Below are positions 27,701 to 36,011 of a stretch of 64,000 bases of DNA, piece by piece; positions within the stretch are counted from its first letter, which is position 1; each line of letters starts with the position of its first letter. The DNA comes from Porphyridium purpureum (Eukaryota > Rhodophyta > Bangiophyceae > Porphyridiales > Porphyridiaceae). The stretch lies in NCBI GenBank assembly GCA_008690995.1, contig VRMN01000001.1, positions 4,774,001-4,838,000 on the forward strand, read 5' to 3'. The notes beneath the pieces were generated by a model that made no database searches, was not told the origin of the DNA, and saw only the letters and a list, made by a program, of their open reading frames with translations. A program made the translations under genes and the position numbers.

Positions 27701-27860
27701 AGCTCTCCAAGTTGCGCGCGAGTGGCGCGGCGTTGCCGCTCACCTTGCGCTGGTCCACTTTGTTCCATATTGTGATGCGCTGATTTGGGTTTCCGTCTAG
27801 GGCCGGATTCGACGCGCTCGTGCCGTCATCAGAAGCCGCGTTTGGCGGAAGATCGTCCAT
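24768..27860 (-). CDS. Gln-rich putative nuclear protein with an N-terminal IWN-type motif
   Basis: 1,030 residues from the ATG at 27860. The only well-ordered segment is near the N-terminus, about residues 28-70: [20 protein letters not shown] followed by [21 protein letters not shown] recall similar segments in putative nuclear proteins of other eukaryotes, but I cannot name the family with confidence. The remainder is Gln/Met/Pro/Ser-rich, with a run of QQAQ units (about 26786-26870), a possible coiled coil around [20 protein letters not shown], and a late segment [20 protein letters not shown]. Composition suggests a transcriptional coactivator. No enzyme domain is visible. Confidence 0.6.
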   Translation of the reverse strand: MDDLPPNAASDDGTSASNPALDGNPNQRITIWNKVDQRKVSGNAAPLARNLESYLKAHPMCEVYNGQEKQAGAPRKARVLMPAGGVVQDSSDVSFGGSAAFQSMPYGSGPASHVPVPVQQPQHLMVGQPYFGGMQAIPGAHPMAMAHPMAAPNLQQHPLGIPGFAHQGTPPAPSMMMNPAQLVAVTTATGPQMQQHFLQPQQAQQMGQLGQVGHVPAQAQFLAAQTQQNLLQMHVLQQQQQQQNQAPLVSMMNAEVGSVNGSTQPSTTPFSVPSASAQHFGSSSTLGTAAENVEVNTNRVGSDATSRTASQSHSQSLNSNTNSGMQQVDSAQQQAQQQAQQQAQQQAQQQAQHQAQHQAHLQMNANLAAQAHATQLQQLQLQSGIASIPGQTQQSSAVPMMMAPSGMISTNPLATAPAVLTPQQQQVMLQQQIQMLQIQNQHQTQLIQQQARTIEQQRTSNPQSSEALCTHSEHSRDSSMDAAAHTPAGDRAEQGLGIGGEGIGSHSTSDRTNSTAGSHLLDRRQPGESFKDMLHRTKQQSYNVNTYSTPVLQSAQHPQQTQSHVPGWPSGTSLPGAALPAVSGTNSPEMPSGTASMSLFDPQQPATGTLYSAASLNPSITVPAAGGGVDTSVAATAATAAMLASGVNMQQPPVVIVPPSHPVTANVSGSLNVVSAGPLGTALASVTNPQQPVVIVPPSHPLSADQPVVVMSGADLNRMQRQIEQLTREVNGIKQRESESHGTSDARGSRDGSHEQKKYCSGSDASSLHGSRASADRVSKDADDEFGEGRIVGNKRTRTAAIILETSKYSGDTEPRADTLTDENETSLNQAASVPLGPSSLVALTDRLVAKTAQDTAQGRASSSHAPSSGLPAVDIISEPRQRFTGVSMVDVDEAALDRFFAEGQHGGSGLAERTGPSALESFLKSPARANLEGGAVASSANFPSMTFSEMMTDQDILAQEHARLVQSMPGLGSPRGMSDFPPFSAPVGAFGMSDDFSHPALRAAPSQSHPADTDNHNTAPDSTNLSNFS
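26786..26870. repeat. Coding QQAQ tandem repeat
   Basis: Imperfect 12-bp units encoding repeated Gln-Gln-Ala-Gln in the Gln-rich protein. Such tracts vary in length between strains in many species. Confidence 0.8.
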
Positions 27861-28403
27861 CCGCGCGAGCACTCGCGCGTCCACCACGCCAATTCTCGCG
27901 GCGCGGCGCACGGCTACTGTCCACGTCGCTGCCGCCCCACCATAAGTCCGTCCGCGGCGCCTCGCTTCCCTGCGTTACGCCCCCTTCCGCGGTTGCCGCT
28001 GCCGCGTCGCGCCGGCCTGCCTCCCTACCTCCTCCCCGCGACCGCCGGCTTCCCCCCCTCAGAATCCCGTGGATACCACGCCACACCCACACACCCACAC
28101 ACCCCCACCCCGACCCCTACCTGACAAGCCGCATGTAAACGCGGAAACGAAACACCCCCAGCGCGCGCGCGCTACTCCCGAGCCGCAAGTGCTAGTAAAA
28201 CGCGCGTATCTTGTTGGTTCTGGCGGTGCGTGTCATTAATTGGTCAATTTCCGGAGCGCTCGATTGCATTAATCGTTGGGCGTGAACAGGATACGCGCGG
28301 GTGGATTCCACGGCTGTGGGCCACCGCTCGCTGCTGCTGCTGCTGCTGCTACTGCTACTGCTGCGTGCGTGTTGTTTATTGGATGGGAGGAGCCGGCTGT
28401 GGG
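27861..28403. other. Promoter of Gln-rich gene and 3' region of TM9SF gene
   Basis: 543 bp. The plus strand has CACACCC repeats at about 28080-28110, that is GGGTGT-type G-rich sequence on the Gln-rich gene's strand, and pyrimidine-rich stretches around 28020-28060. A (CTG)n run lies at 28330-28364. No GTACAGT was seen. Confidence 0.4.
28330..28364. repeat. CTG/CAG trinucleotide run in the TM9SF 3' region
   Basis: About ten CTG units with two CTA interruptions, 40-75 bp beyond the TM9SF stop codon. It is CAG on the transcribed mRNA strand, outside the coding frame. Confidence 0.8.
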
Positions 28404-30452
28404 TCATTGCGTCTTGAGCGATTTGTACAGGGAGCGCACAAAGACAGACGCGGCCACGTACGCAATGGCGCCGGCCATGATGGAGAACAGCGACGAGAAC
28501 AGCGCGCACTGCGAAATGTACACTATGGAGATGAAGATCGCGTTGCGCAGCGGCGCCAGCGCGTCGTCCAGCGGCACGTCGCCGCCGCCCAGCAGCCGCG
28601 ACGCAGAAAGCATCCGGCTCGGCGACTGCGTCTCCACAAAAAAGACATAGATCGCGTACAGAAACACATACATGCCGCTCCACGCGCCGCAGCTGTACGA
28701 CACCCACGGCCAACGGTAGTCCTCCGCCTGCAGGAGCAGGTACGTCGTCACAATGCTCGTGCTCGAGATGACCACAATGCTCATGCCCAGCACCACCAAC
28801 GCAAGGTCAAACACAAAGTAGTACTTGTAGTTCCAGAAGCTCACAATCAGGTAGTACACCTCCACAAACACCACACTGAACGGAAGCGCCGCGCTGACCG
28901 GGATCAGCAATGCCGGCGAACTCCACCAAGGCTGCTTGGACACGTCGATGGGCCGCGGCAGCGCGTTCAAAGCGCACGGGTTGTTTGAGACCCCGCGCAA
29001 CACGCGGCCCGCCATCGTGCCAAGTATCTGCAGCGGCAAGTATACCAGCAGCAGAAAGCACAACAGCACGAGCACCTGCGTCATGGAAGGGCGTAGGAAG
29101 AGCGCACCAAAGACTGCGGGAGACTCGAGGCCTCGGGCCGCGATCCACGGCACCACAAACAAGAACAGAATCAAGATACTAGGAATTAGAATCATCGTCA
29201 GCACCATCGCACGAATCCACCGCTTCTGGCCCGAGCGCTGGTAGAGGCCGCCAGAGAAGTATCCGCTCACGCCAACGCCGAGCGCCGCACTCATGGCAAA
29301 CACGGAAAAGAGTGAGTGCATAGAGGTGTACAGCTCCCCTGCGATCGTAGCAATGATGGCGAGCGTGAACACAAAGAGTAGGAAAACTCCGTTTCCGATC
29401 AAAGCGGCGAAAAACTCCGTATGAGGTGGCGCGCGGAATACATCTCCGTGTATGCTGCGCCATCCTTGCAAGCCTACATCAGTGTCCCGAAGGTCAAGCA
29501 GCTCCGGAGCCGCAAATTGGGGTTGCCGAGCGAAATGCTTGGCTGCACCACCGGTGGTGACTGCGCTGGGATGCCCGGCTCCGTATGTCTCACCATCCAA
29601 AAAGGCATGATAGTTTTCGCGGTCGCTTCGCAGGGATCGATACAGTAACAAGCTCACCACGCCTACCAGAATGAGTCCAAGGAAAAAGGCGTTCACAAGA
29701 GCCATCAAATGGGATGAGTTTTGATAGAAGCGCGCGTCCAGGAACACACCGAAGCGCTCTGTGAATTTTCGCTTGCTGGGCGTCCAGTGGACAGCGTATG
29801 TGAACGTCACGCTGCCGCGCTGCTCGAGAAGCACCGGCTTCTTCATTTCAAGCCGGAAACCGACAATCTGGTCCTCATTGATCTCTCCCATAAAGTTGAA
29901 CTGCGTGTGAAGCACCAAGGCACTCCTTGCTGGCCCTGCGGAATGATTGCTTGAGCCATGAGGCTGGCCCACGAACGCGTATACAGGCAAGTCATCCACT
30001 GAAAGCTCCATCCAAAAGTCGCCGTGCAGCGCGCGCTGGAAAGCGCGGAACACAGGCTCCACACTCATGTCCACAGAACATATTTCCGTGACCGGCGAGT
30101 CGATACCAAAGCGCACGTCAAGTCCGAGATCTGTGCGCGTCACGCCCATCATCACATCGTATAAAGAGCGGCGCGCACTGCTACTGCTCCGCCGGCGCTT
30201 CTTGGTACCGGACGTCTCTTCAGGGCTCACAGCGCCAGGCACACAGTACGGCAGGCTAAAGAAGTCGTACTTCTGAAACGGGTTACTCAGTGGGCCCACT
30301 TGCACGCCGAGCACGCCAACGCGCTCACCGTGATCGAATGAGTGCAGCTCGGAGTGGCCCGCGTCTACCACGCGGAAGCGAGCAACAGAACTCACGCACA
30401 CCAGCACGGTAACCAGAGCCGCCACCGATGGCGCCGGACCGTGCCGCAGCAT
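28404..30452 (-). CDS. Nonaspanin (TM9SF1/3-like) membrane protein
   Basis: 682 residues from the ATG at 30452. A signal peptide (APSVAALVTVLVCVSSVARF) is followed by a lumenal domain starting GERVGVLGVQVGPLSNPFQK and YDFFSLPYCVP, the TM9SF1/3 pattern rather than the FYLPGVAP pattern of TM9SF2/4. Nine transmembrane helices follow, beginning LMALVNAFFLGLILVGVVSL, with the family marker GWRSIHGDVFRAPP after TM1. Nonaspanins act in Golgi/endosomal sorting and membrane-protein transport. The C-terminus is KSLKTQ rather than the usual acidic KxD/E Golgi signal. A second nonaspanin lies 12 kb away at 42232. Confidence 0.93.
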   Translation of the reverse strand: MLRHGPAPSVAALVTVLVCVSSVARFRVVDAGHSELHSFDHGERVGVLGVQVGPLSNPFQKYDFFSLPYCVPGAVSPEETSGTKKRRRSSSSARRSLYDVMMGVTRTDLGLDVRFGIDSPVTEICSVDMSVEPVFRAFQRALHGDFWMELSVDDLPVYAFVGQPHGSSNHSAGPARSALVLHTQFNFMGEINEDQIVGFRLEMKKPVLLEQRGSVTFTYAVHWTPSKRKFTERFGVFLDARFYQNSSHLMALVNAFFLGLILVGVVSLLLYRSLRSDRENYHAFLDGETYGAGHPSAVTTGGAAKHFARQPQFAAPELLDLRDTDVGLQGWRSIHGDVFRAPPHTEFFAALIGNGVFLLFVFTLAIIATIAGELYTSMHSLFSVFAMSAALGVGVSGYFSGGLYQRSGQKRWIRAMVLTMILIPSILILFLFVVPWIAARGLESPAVFGALFLRPSMTQVLVLLCFLLLVYLPLQILGTMAGRVLRGVSNNPCALNALPRPIDVSKQPWWSSPALLIPVSAALPFSVVFVEVYYLIVSFWNYKYYFVFDLALVVLGMSIVVISSTSIVTTYLLLQAEDYRWPWVSYSCGAWSGMYVFLYAIYVFFVETQSPSRMLSASRLLGGGDVPLDDALAPLRNAIFISIVYISQCALFSSLFSIMAGAIAYVAASVFVRSLYKSLKTQ

Positions 30453-30787
30453 CCCGAACGACGGCGCCCTCACGCAATCGTGCTGATGCCTAGATGCCGC
30501 TTTCCTTGCGCTCCCAGCGAGTGTCCTGGTCGCTCGTATTGACAGAACAAGTTTTGAGCAATTTTGCTGAGTGGCCGCAAAAGTGCGATACAAGATATTG
30601 AGCCCGACTCACCGTCCCGCTGCAGACAAGCGCGGGTAGAAGAGTAAGCGCATTCCGTCGTCGGACAGGGGGAAAGCTGAGCAGAAACCACCGGCCAGGT
30701 CGCTGGGAGCGCGTCTGCCGTCGGAATGACGAAAAAGGAAACGCAGCAAAGCAAAAACTCGGCTTATAATCAAGCACCTACAAAACT

Positions 30788-31414
30788 CTAAGGGGCCCCG
30801 CTGAGCGCGCGATACAGAATGGCATTAAGGCGCCGGCGGTGACTCTCGTCCAGCTGATCGCCGTGCCCGTTGAGAACGTGGATGGTATGGAGTTGCACGC
30901 CGTTGGCCACGTTCACGTTAACAAAGCGGACAATCAAATGCTGCTCCTCCAGCACATCCAGGACTTTCGGCACCTGATAGCGTTTTCGTCGCGCACGCAA
31001 ATCGTGATGGTAGTCCATGACGGGCTGCGCGCTATTATCCACAAACACCGCGTAGCTTTCCATGTCCAAGATCGTCTCATTCTTATCCGACGGGAGAGAC
31101 AAGGCGCGCTCCACATCGATCAACGAGACTGGCGGCAGGCCGGCGTACACCTGGGTCAGGGCGTCGGCACACGCCTGCGCCTTGCTCTTATCTTGCAATT
31201 CGAACGCGAAGCTCATGGGCCCTTGGATCACATCTGTTGATTGCGCAGACGCCCTGACCTTGGACACGGCGCCCGCCGTCTGAAGCACCGAGCGGAACAA
31301 GTGCACAAACGCGTGCGATCTTTGCGGCGCCGAGAGCAGCACGACGCCCTCCTCAACCTGTGCGGACGGCGTCGACGTGGCTGCCGCGGCGGCGGCCGAC
31401 GACGACACGTCCAT
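30788..31414 (-). CDS. Protein of unknown function
   Basis: 208 residues from the ATG at 31414. It begins with an Ala/Ser tract and then looks like an ordered alpha/beta protein: GVVLLSAPQRSHAFVHLFRS, MSFAFELQDKSKAQACADAL, a charged helix RRKRYQVPKVLDVLEEQHLI, and strands HLIVRFVNVNV and VQLHTIHVLN. There is no signal peptide, membrane helix or known catalytic motif that I recognise. The codon use and continuous frame argue for a real gene. It is followed at 335 bp by the TM9SF gene on the same strand. Confidence 0.6.
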   Translation of the reverse strand: MDVSSSAAAAAATSTPSAQVEEGVVLLSAPQRSHAFVHLFRSVLQTAGAVSKVRASAQSTDVIQGPMSFAFELQDKSKAQACADALTQVYAGLPPVSLIDVERALSLPSDKNETILDMESYAVFVDNSAQPVMDYHHDLRARRKRYQVPKVLDVLEEQHLIVRFVNVNVANGVQLHTIHVLNGHGDQLDESHRRRLNAILYRALSGAP

Positions 31415-31812
31415 CTTGAGCACACATCGCGCGCGCGCCGCCGCGCCGCCGCCAGCACCGCCGCGGCGCGCTTCCCTGCGGGCAGTCCCGCTCGTCTACG
31501 CGCCGCGCGCGCATCCCCGGCGCCAGGCGCCATCGCGCCGGGCGAACAGAACGCCATCATCTAACCTTCCTTTCCTCCTCCACCCTTCTCCCACTCACCT
31601 AATTCTCTCCCCACGCTTCACCATCCCACCCGCCGCACTCCGATTACCGCCACCAACCAAACACAAACACAAAACGCTTCCCATCAAAAAACCCACCAAA
31701 AAACCCGTATTCATTCATTTCCTCCATCTCCACTAACACTACTGGTCCTACTCCGAGAACTCTCACTCAATCTTATACTAAAATAAACCCATTCTTCTCA
31801 TTATCCCCTATA

Positions 31813-31846
<34 letters not shown>

Positions 31847-32205
31847 GCGTGTTCGGTTTCGTCTTCAAGCTTGTTGCTTTTTGCACCGCCTGCGATAAAC
31901 CGCACTCGCCCGCGGCGCCACAACTGAACCGCAGTGTTCAGTGTACACCACCCAACAACCGAACTGTACCGTCAGTTCGGGGCCCTCGACGCCGACTGTA
32001 CTTTGTTAAAGGCGGCTGTCATTTTAAGGTTAATCAAGTCTGCGGCGGGTGTAAAGAATGCGCGGTGCTAGTCAAACAAGGCTGTTTTGTGATGATCCAC
32101 GAGCGAGTCGAATTGGGATCGACAGCATGCGGGCGTGTGTAGGTGAAGGGGGGCGGGCAACGGAGTGGGGCGCGGGCGTGCATGTTGAGATGAGTGGTAT
32201 GCGCT
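31415..32205. promoter_or_regulatory. Divergent promoter, orphan gene / serine acetyltransferase
   Basis: 791 bp. The plus strand is strongly pyrimidine-rich from 31560 to 31620, a purine leader for the minus-strand gene. A (CT)n microsatellite occupies 31816-31846. Two minus-oriented GTACAGT copies sit at 31963-31969 and 31995-32001. No further gene is evident. Confidence 0.45.
31816..31846. repeat. (CT)n microsatellite
   Basis: About fifteen perfect CT units in the divergent promoter region. Confidence 0.9.
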
Positions 32206-33849
32206 ATGGACTTGACAGAGCGGCCAGGCATCCCCGTACGGGACAAACATAATGGACAGCAAGAACGCTTGGTATCGCCCGGAGTGTCGCATGCTGCTCG
32301 TGCGTTGCCGGCCGCATGGGCGATTGCCGTCAGTCTGTTTGAATGTGCATCTGCGTTGGAATCCTCGTCGGTGGCCTATGCAACATGGCCAGGGAGCGCA
32401 GGTCGGTTGTGCAGATGTGACAGCTCGTCCTCCACATGGGCCGTGTGCAGGAAGATTGGCGGAACACTTGGCCCGCAGCGCGCGCGGATATGGCGGCGCC
32501 GTGCAGCGTGGTATGCGGCAGCCGAAGCGGGCCCAGAGGGCGTCCCGAGCAACTACTCAGAGGTTGAGACTCGCATCGGGGCGCCTGGATTTGCTTCGAA
32601 GGAGGGAATGCCGGAACAGGCCCACCTTGGAGACGCTCCGGTCAGCGCTCGTCTGGACTCTGCAACCGGCGGTGCCTTGGAACCATCGCACGCGGATCCT
32701 CGCGAGGCGGACCTACACGCCGCTCCATCGCCCGACGGAATTCACGTCGACCAGAGCACTTTCGCAGCGTCCGGAGCTCAGGCGCACTCAGAGGCCGTGG
32801 CTGTGTCCGAATCCAGACCGCCCGGTGCAGAAAAACAGAGTGCCCATCCCCACGACCACTTTGAGAAACTAGGTTCGAATGGGGAGAGTCTAAGTAAGAG
32901 GAAACTATCCCGGACGCGTGATGTTCGGAACATGTTCATACTACCCGTTGGAGGGAAGGGATTTGGCCCGGCCCTGTCTGTAGAAGACATGACGCGCTCG
33001 CTCTTTACGGCTGACGATCCATTGTGGTCGCTCATTCGCAGGGAGAGCGTCGCCGGCTCAGTTAACGACCCACGCATTGCATCGCTCATCAGCGAGTCGA
33101 TTTTGAATCACGAAACGCTCGAGGATGCGCTTGCGGCCGTCCTCAGTGCGCCGCTGCGATCCGATTACTTTGCATCGCTCCAGTGGAAGCAGCTCTTTGA
33201 TGGGGCACTCGCGAAGGACGCACAGTATCAAAAGGCAGTGCGTGCCGATCTGCTCGCGGCGATGCGCCGTGACGCTGCGTCCACCCACCCTGCTGCCGTA
33301 CTGCTCTTCAGCAAAGGCTACCAGGCGCTGCAGAGCTACCGACTTGCGCACTGGCTGTGGCATCAGAACCGAAAAAGCCTTGCGTTGTACATGCAGTCGC
33401 TGATTTCTGCGCACTATGGCGTCGACATTCATCCCGCCGCGCGCATCGGAAGTGGCGTGCTGATTGATCACGCCACAGGGATCGTGATAGGCGAAACTGC
33501 TGTGATTGACGATGATTGCAGTATTTTACATAATGTTACACTTGGCGGGACAGGAAAGGAGATCGGCGACCGTCACCCGAAAATCGGACAGGGTGTGCTC
33601 ATCGGAGCTGGTGCAACGATCCTGGGCAACATTACTGTCGGTAAATGCGCCCGAATCACTCCTGGTAGTGTTGTGCTAAAGCCAGTGGCTCCGTATACGG
33701 TGGTGAGCGGCGTGCCAGCAAAGGCAGTAGGCCGTGTTGGTCTGGAGTCAAATAGTGGGTTGCCGAGCGAAGAAATGGAGTATGCTCTCGATCACTTGGC
33801 ACCATTTGAAAGTGCCGGCGACTTTGGGGTCGACGGTGTTGGAATCTGA
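32206..33849 (+). CDS. Serine O-acetyltransferase
   Basis: 547 residues. The C-terminal half is a clear serine acetyltransferase: helical N-terminal region (DDPLWSLIRRESVAGSVNDP, RSDYFASLQWKQLFDGALAK), then the left-handed beta-helix (HYGVDIHPAARIGSGVLIDH, GETAVIDDDCSILHNVTLGG, GDRHPKIGQGVLIGAGATIL). The catalytic pair is D407 and H422, spaced as in the bacterial enzyme (D143/H158). It makes O-acetylserine from serine and acetyl-CoA for cysteine synthesis. The family is usually 270-400 residues; here about 250 extra residues of low complexity precede the enzyme. They may include an organelle-targeting peptide, or the true start may be further in. An in-frame stop lies just before the chosen ATG. 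Confidence 0.93.
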   Translation: MDLTERPGIPVRDKHNGQQERLVSPGVSHAARALPAAWAIAVSLFECASALESSSVAYATWPGSAGRLCRCDSSSSTWAVCRKIGGTLGPQRARIWRRRAAWYAAAEAGPEGVPSNYSEVETRIGAPGFASKEGMPEQAHLGDAPVSARLDSATGGALEPSHADPREADLHAAPSPDGIHVDQSTFAASGAQAHSEAVAVSESRPPGAEKQSAHPHDHFEKLGSNGESLSKRKLSRTRDVRNMFILPVGGKGFGPALSVEDMTRSLFTADDPLWSLIRRESVAGSVNDPRIASLISESILNHETLEDALAAVLSAPLRSDYFASLQWKQLFDGALAKDAQYQKAVRADLLAAMRRDAASTHPAAVLLFSKGYQALQSYRLAHWLWHQNRKSLALYMQSLISAHYGVDIHPAARIGSGVLIDHATGIVIGETAVIDDDCSILHNVTLGGTGKEIGDRHPKIGQGVLIGAGATILGNITVGKCARITPGSVVLKPVAPYTVVSGVPAKAVGRVGLESNSGLPSEEMEYALDHLAPFESAGDFGVDGVGI

Positions 33850-34004
33850 ACCCCCGCGTGTAGATTGCACTCAAGTCCGTCCGCGTTTGGGGCAGGCCCA
33901 GACATTGATAACAGTGTCCGAGCAAAGTAACGGAACAGATTATCAAGCGACTCCCGAGCGGACACAAAGCCATGAGACAAAGTAACCCTGTAAACCATTC
34001 CGTG

Positions 34005-35531
34005 TCACTTTCGTCCAGTCCGCAGGAGCCGTTTGCGTGCGAACGGTTCCCATGACTGCAAGAGCGAAAATTTGTCTCCTAAGCCCATTCCGAGGCTCAT
34101 GCCGCGAAAAATCTGCGTTGTTCTGAGCACGAAGAACAGGTTTTGCGGAAAGCTTTCTACGCTTATTTCCCGCATGATACTCGTTTCCTCGAATGGGCTA
34201 TTGCTGACCCCTGCCATCTCCACCGTGTCAAACATCGTCGTCAGTAGCACATGCTCCGGACTTTGCCTTCTTTGTGGAAACACTGTGCGCTCACCCATGT
34301 CTGCTCGAGCTGAGTTCGGGAGCCTGGACGAAACCTGTGAGCGAGAGACCCCTTGAATTCGGGCGGTTTGGATACCAAGCGCAGCCATTTTGCGTTTCAG
34401 ATCTACGGTATGGTCGAGAGCAGACGCCTCAGCTTTACTGTCTCCGCCACTGCCGCAGTCAGCACCGCTGCAAGTACTACTCGAACGCATGGAAAGAATA
34501 AGTTCAGCAAATGCGTCGACTAGACTCGGCTCAAACGATTTCACCTGCCCAAAATCAAGCAAGGAAATACTCTTGCCAGATTTGTGCAACAGCACGTTGC
34601 CAGGATGGGGATCCGCCTGCATAATGTTTGTTTCAAAAAGCATCTTGCCGTACGCAGTGGCCATGTTACTCAAAATGCTCATCCCTAGCCGTTGGCGCGT
34701 GTGATGGGAAATCCTGCGTTTCTGTAGCTCCTTCTCAAGCTCGGTGAGCGGCACTCCGTGCATGCGCTCCATCACAAGACACCGGCGGGAAACGAGATGA
34801 TGGAGCGGATCTGGTACCGTGATCTTATTCTGGAAGGGCTCCAGGCACGTCCTCGCCACGTTCAAGTTGCGCGCCTCACGATGAAAATCAAACTCGTGCC
34901 TGACTTGTTCACGGAGCTCGTCAATAGGTGAGAGCACATCAAACTGCAGCTCGGTGCGCTGCAAAAAGGCGCCCAGGCTCCGAACATTTGCGAGGTCATC
35001 GTGCATCAATTTCTCCGCTTCCGGATACTGCAGCTTGATGACCACGCTGCGTCGTGAGGGCGCAATGTGAAGGTGCCTTTTCGCAAAGGATTTGCGAATC
35101 ACGGCCGCGTGAACCTGGGCGATTGTCGCGGAACCTAGTGGATCCGCCTCAACGCTCTCGAACACTTCTTCTACGGAGTATCCAAGCTCGCGCATTTCAT
35201 CTTTGAGAAGTCCGAGCACCTGTTCGATCGGCATTGGCGGAACCCGATCCTGCAGCCGACTGAGTGACGCTATGTACACGGGTTTCAAGAAATCTGCGCG
35301 CGTGCCGAGGAACTGACCAACCTTGAGATAAAACCCGCGCAGGCGCACGCACAACGCGTAAATCTGAGCCGCGCAGTACGTGTCGTAGCCATTCCACAGC
35401 TCGGCCTTTCTGCGTGGCGACGCCACGAGCGCCACGCGCAGCTGGGTCACTTTGAAAGCGCCGTAAAGCCTCACCACATTCTGCCAGAAGTCCACTGCCC
35501 GCAGACGTTCCTTGCGGCGCGCGGACATCAT
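34005..35531 (-). CDS. ABC1/ADCK (UbiB-type) atypical kinase
   Basis: 508 residues from the ATG at 35531. Family motifs: KxGQ at residues 70-73 (FYLKVGQFLGTRADF), AQVHAA nucleotide-loop region, VIKLQYPEAEK (Lys about 166), MERMHGVPLTEL, catalytic QADPHPGNVL (Asp about 307) and LLDFGQVK (about 326). UbiB/ADCK proteins support coenzyme Q or plastid prenyl-lipid metabolism as ATPases/kinases of membranes. An N-terminal helix-rich region precedes the KxGQ. A Ser/Gly-rich insert lies after the DFG motif. No strong transmembrane helix or targeting peptide is obvious from this start, so compartment is unclear. It is convergent with the serine acetyltransferase, with only 155 bp between stops. Confidence 0.92.
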   Translation of the reverse strand: MMSARRKERLRAVDFWQNVVRLYGAFKVTQLRVALVASPRRKAELWNGYDTYCAAQIYALCVRLRGFYLKVGQFLGTRADFLKPVYIASLSRLQDRVPPMPIEQVLGLLKDEMRELGYSVEEVFESVEADPLGSATIAQVHAAVIRKSFAKRHLHIAPSRRSVVIKLQYPEAEKLMHDDLANVRSLGAFLQRTELQFDVLSPIDELREQVRHEFDFHREARNLNVARTCLEPFQNKITVPDPLHHLVSRRCLVMERMHGVPLTELEKELQKRRISHHTRQRLGMSILSNMATAYGKMLFETNIMQADPHPGNVLLHKSGKSISLLDFGQVKSFEPSLVDAFAELILSMRSSSTCSGADCGSGGDSKAEASALDHTVDLKRKMAALGIQTARIQGVSRSQVSSRLPNSARADMGERTVFPQRRQSPEHVLLTTMFDTVEMAGVSNSPFEETSIMREISVESFPQNLFFVLRTTQIFRGMSLGMGLGDKFSLLQSWEPFARKRLLRTGRK

Positions 35532-36011
35532 CTCGCCGCGCCTCACCACGCAGCACCCGATCCCCCGCACGTCCACTCGTGCTGCTCCCTCTCTCCCCCA
35601 TTCACGCAGCGCGTACCACGCACCAAGCAATGTTCACTGTACCTTACACCTCGATTGATTAGGTACAGTGTCAGCGCACGCATCGAGCTGGCATGCGTGC
35701 GCGGTACAGTTCCAGATCCGCAGCGTACAGTGTTGGCTTTCTGCTCAAGCACCGCGCAAGCATATGAAGGAGGCGCTGTTTTGATAGGGACGATCGATCG
35801 TGTTTTGTTTTTTGAGGACGAGCTGCGTTCACGTTCTTTCCGTGCGTGTGTGGATAAGTTTTGGTGAGAAGGCAGAGAAGGGGAGAGAAGGAGAGAGGAA
35901 GGATGTAGGAGAGGCAGGAAGAAAAAGGGGTTTGGGTTGAGCGGAAGCGGAACGCTGGGGAAGGGTCGGGACTGGACTGGACACGGGTTGGGAGGGTAGG
36001 GGTGCACGCAG
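35532..36011. promoter_or_regulatory. Divergent promoter, ABC1 kinase / exportin-7
   Basis: 480 bp. GTACAGT occurs on the minus strand at 35636, 105 bp from the kinase ATG, and on the plus strand at 35663, 35704 and 35725, 281-350 bp from the exportin ATG. The element GGCGCTGTTTTGATAGGGACG is at 35772-35792. A long GA-rich tract (35863-35932) precedes the exportin start. Confidence 0.5.

Noticed and set aside
32860-32880. GGTTCGAATGGG, a tRNA T-arm-like word
   Set aside because: It lies inside the serine acetyltransferase frame and has no pairing arms around it. Similar words at about 13676 and 39570 also lack T-stems. No convincing tRNA was found.
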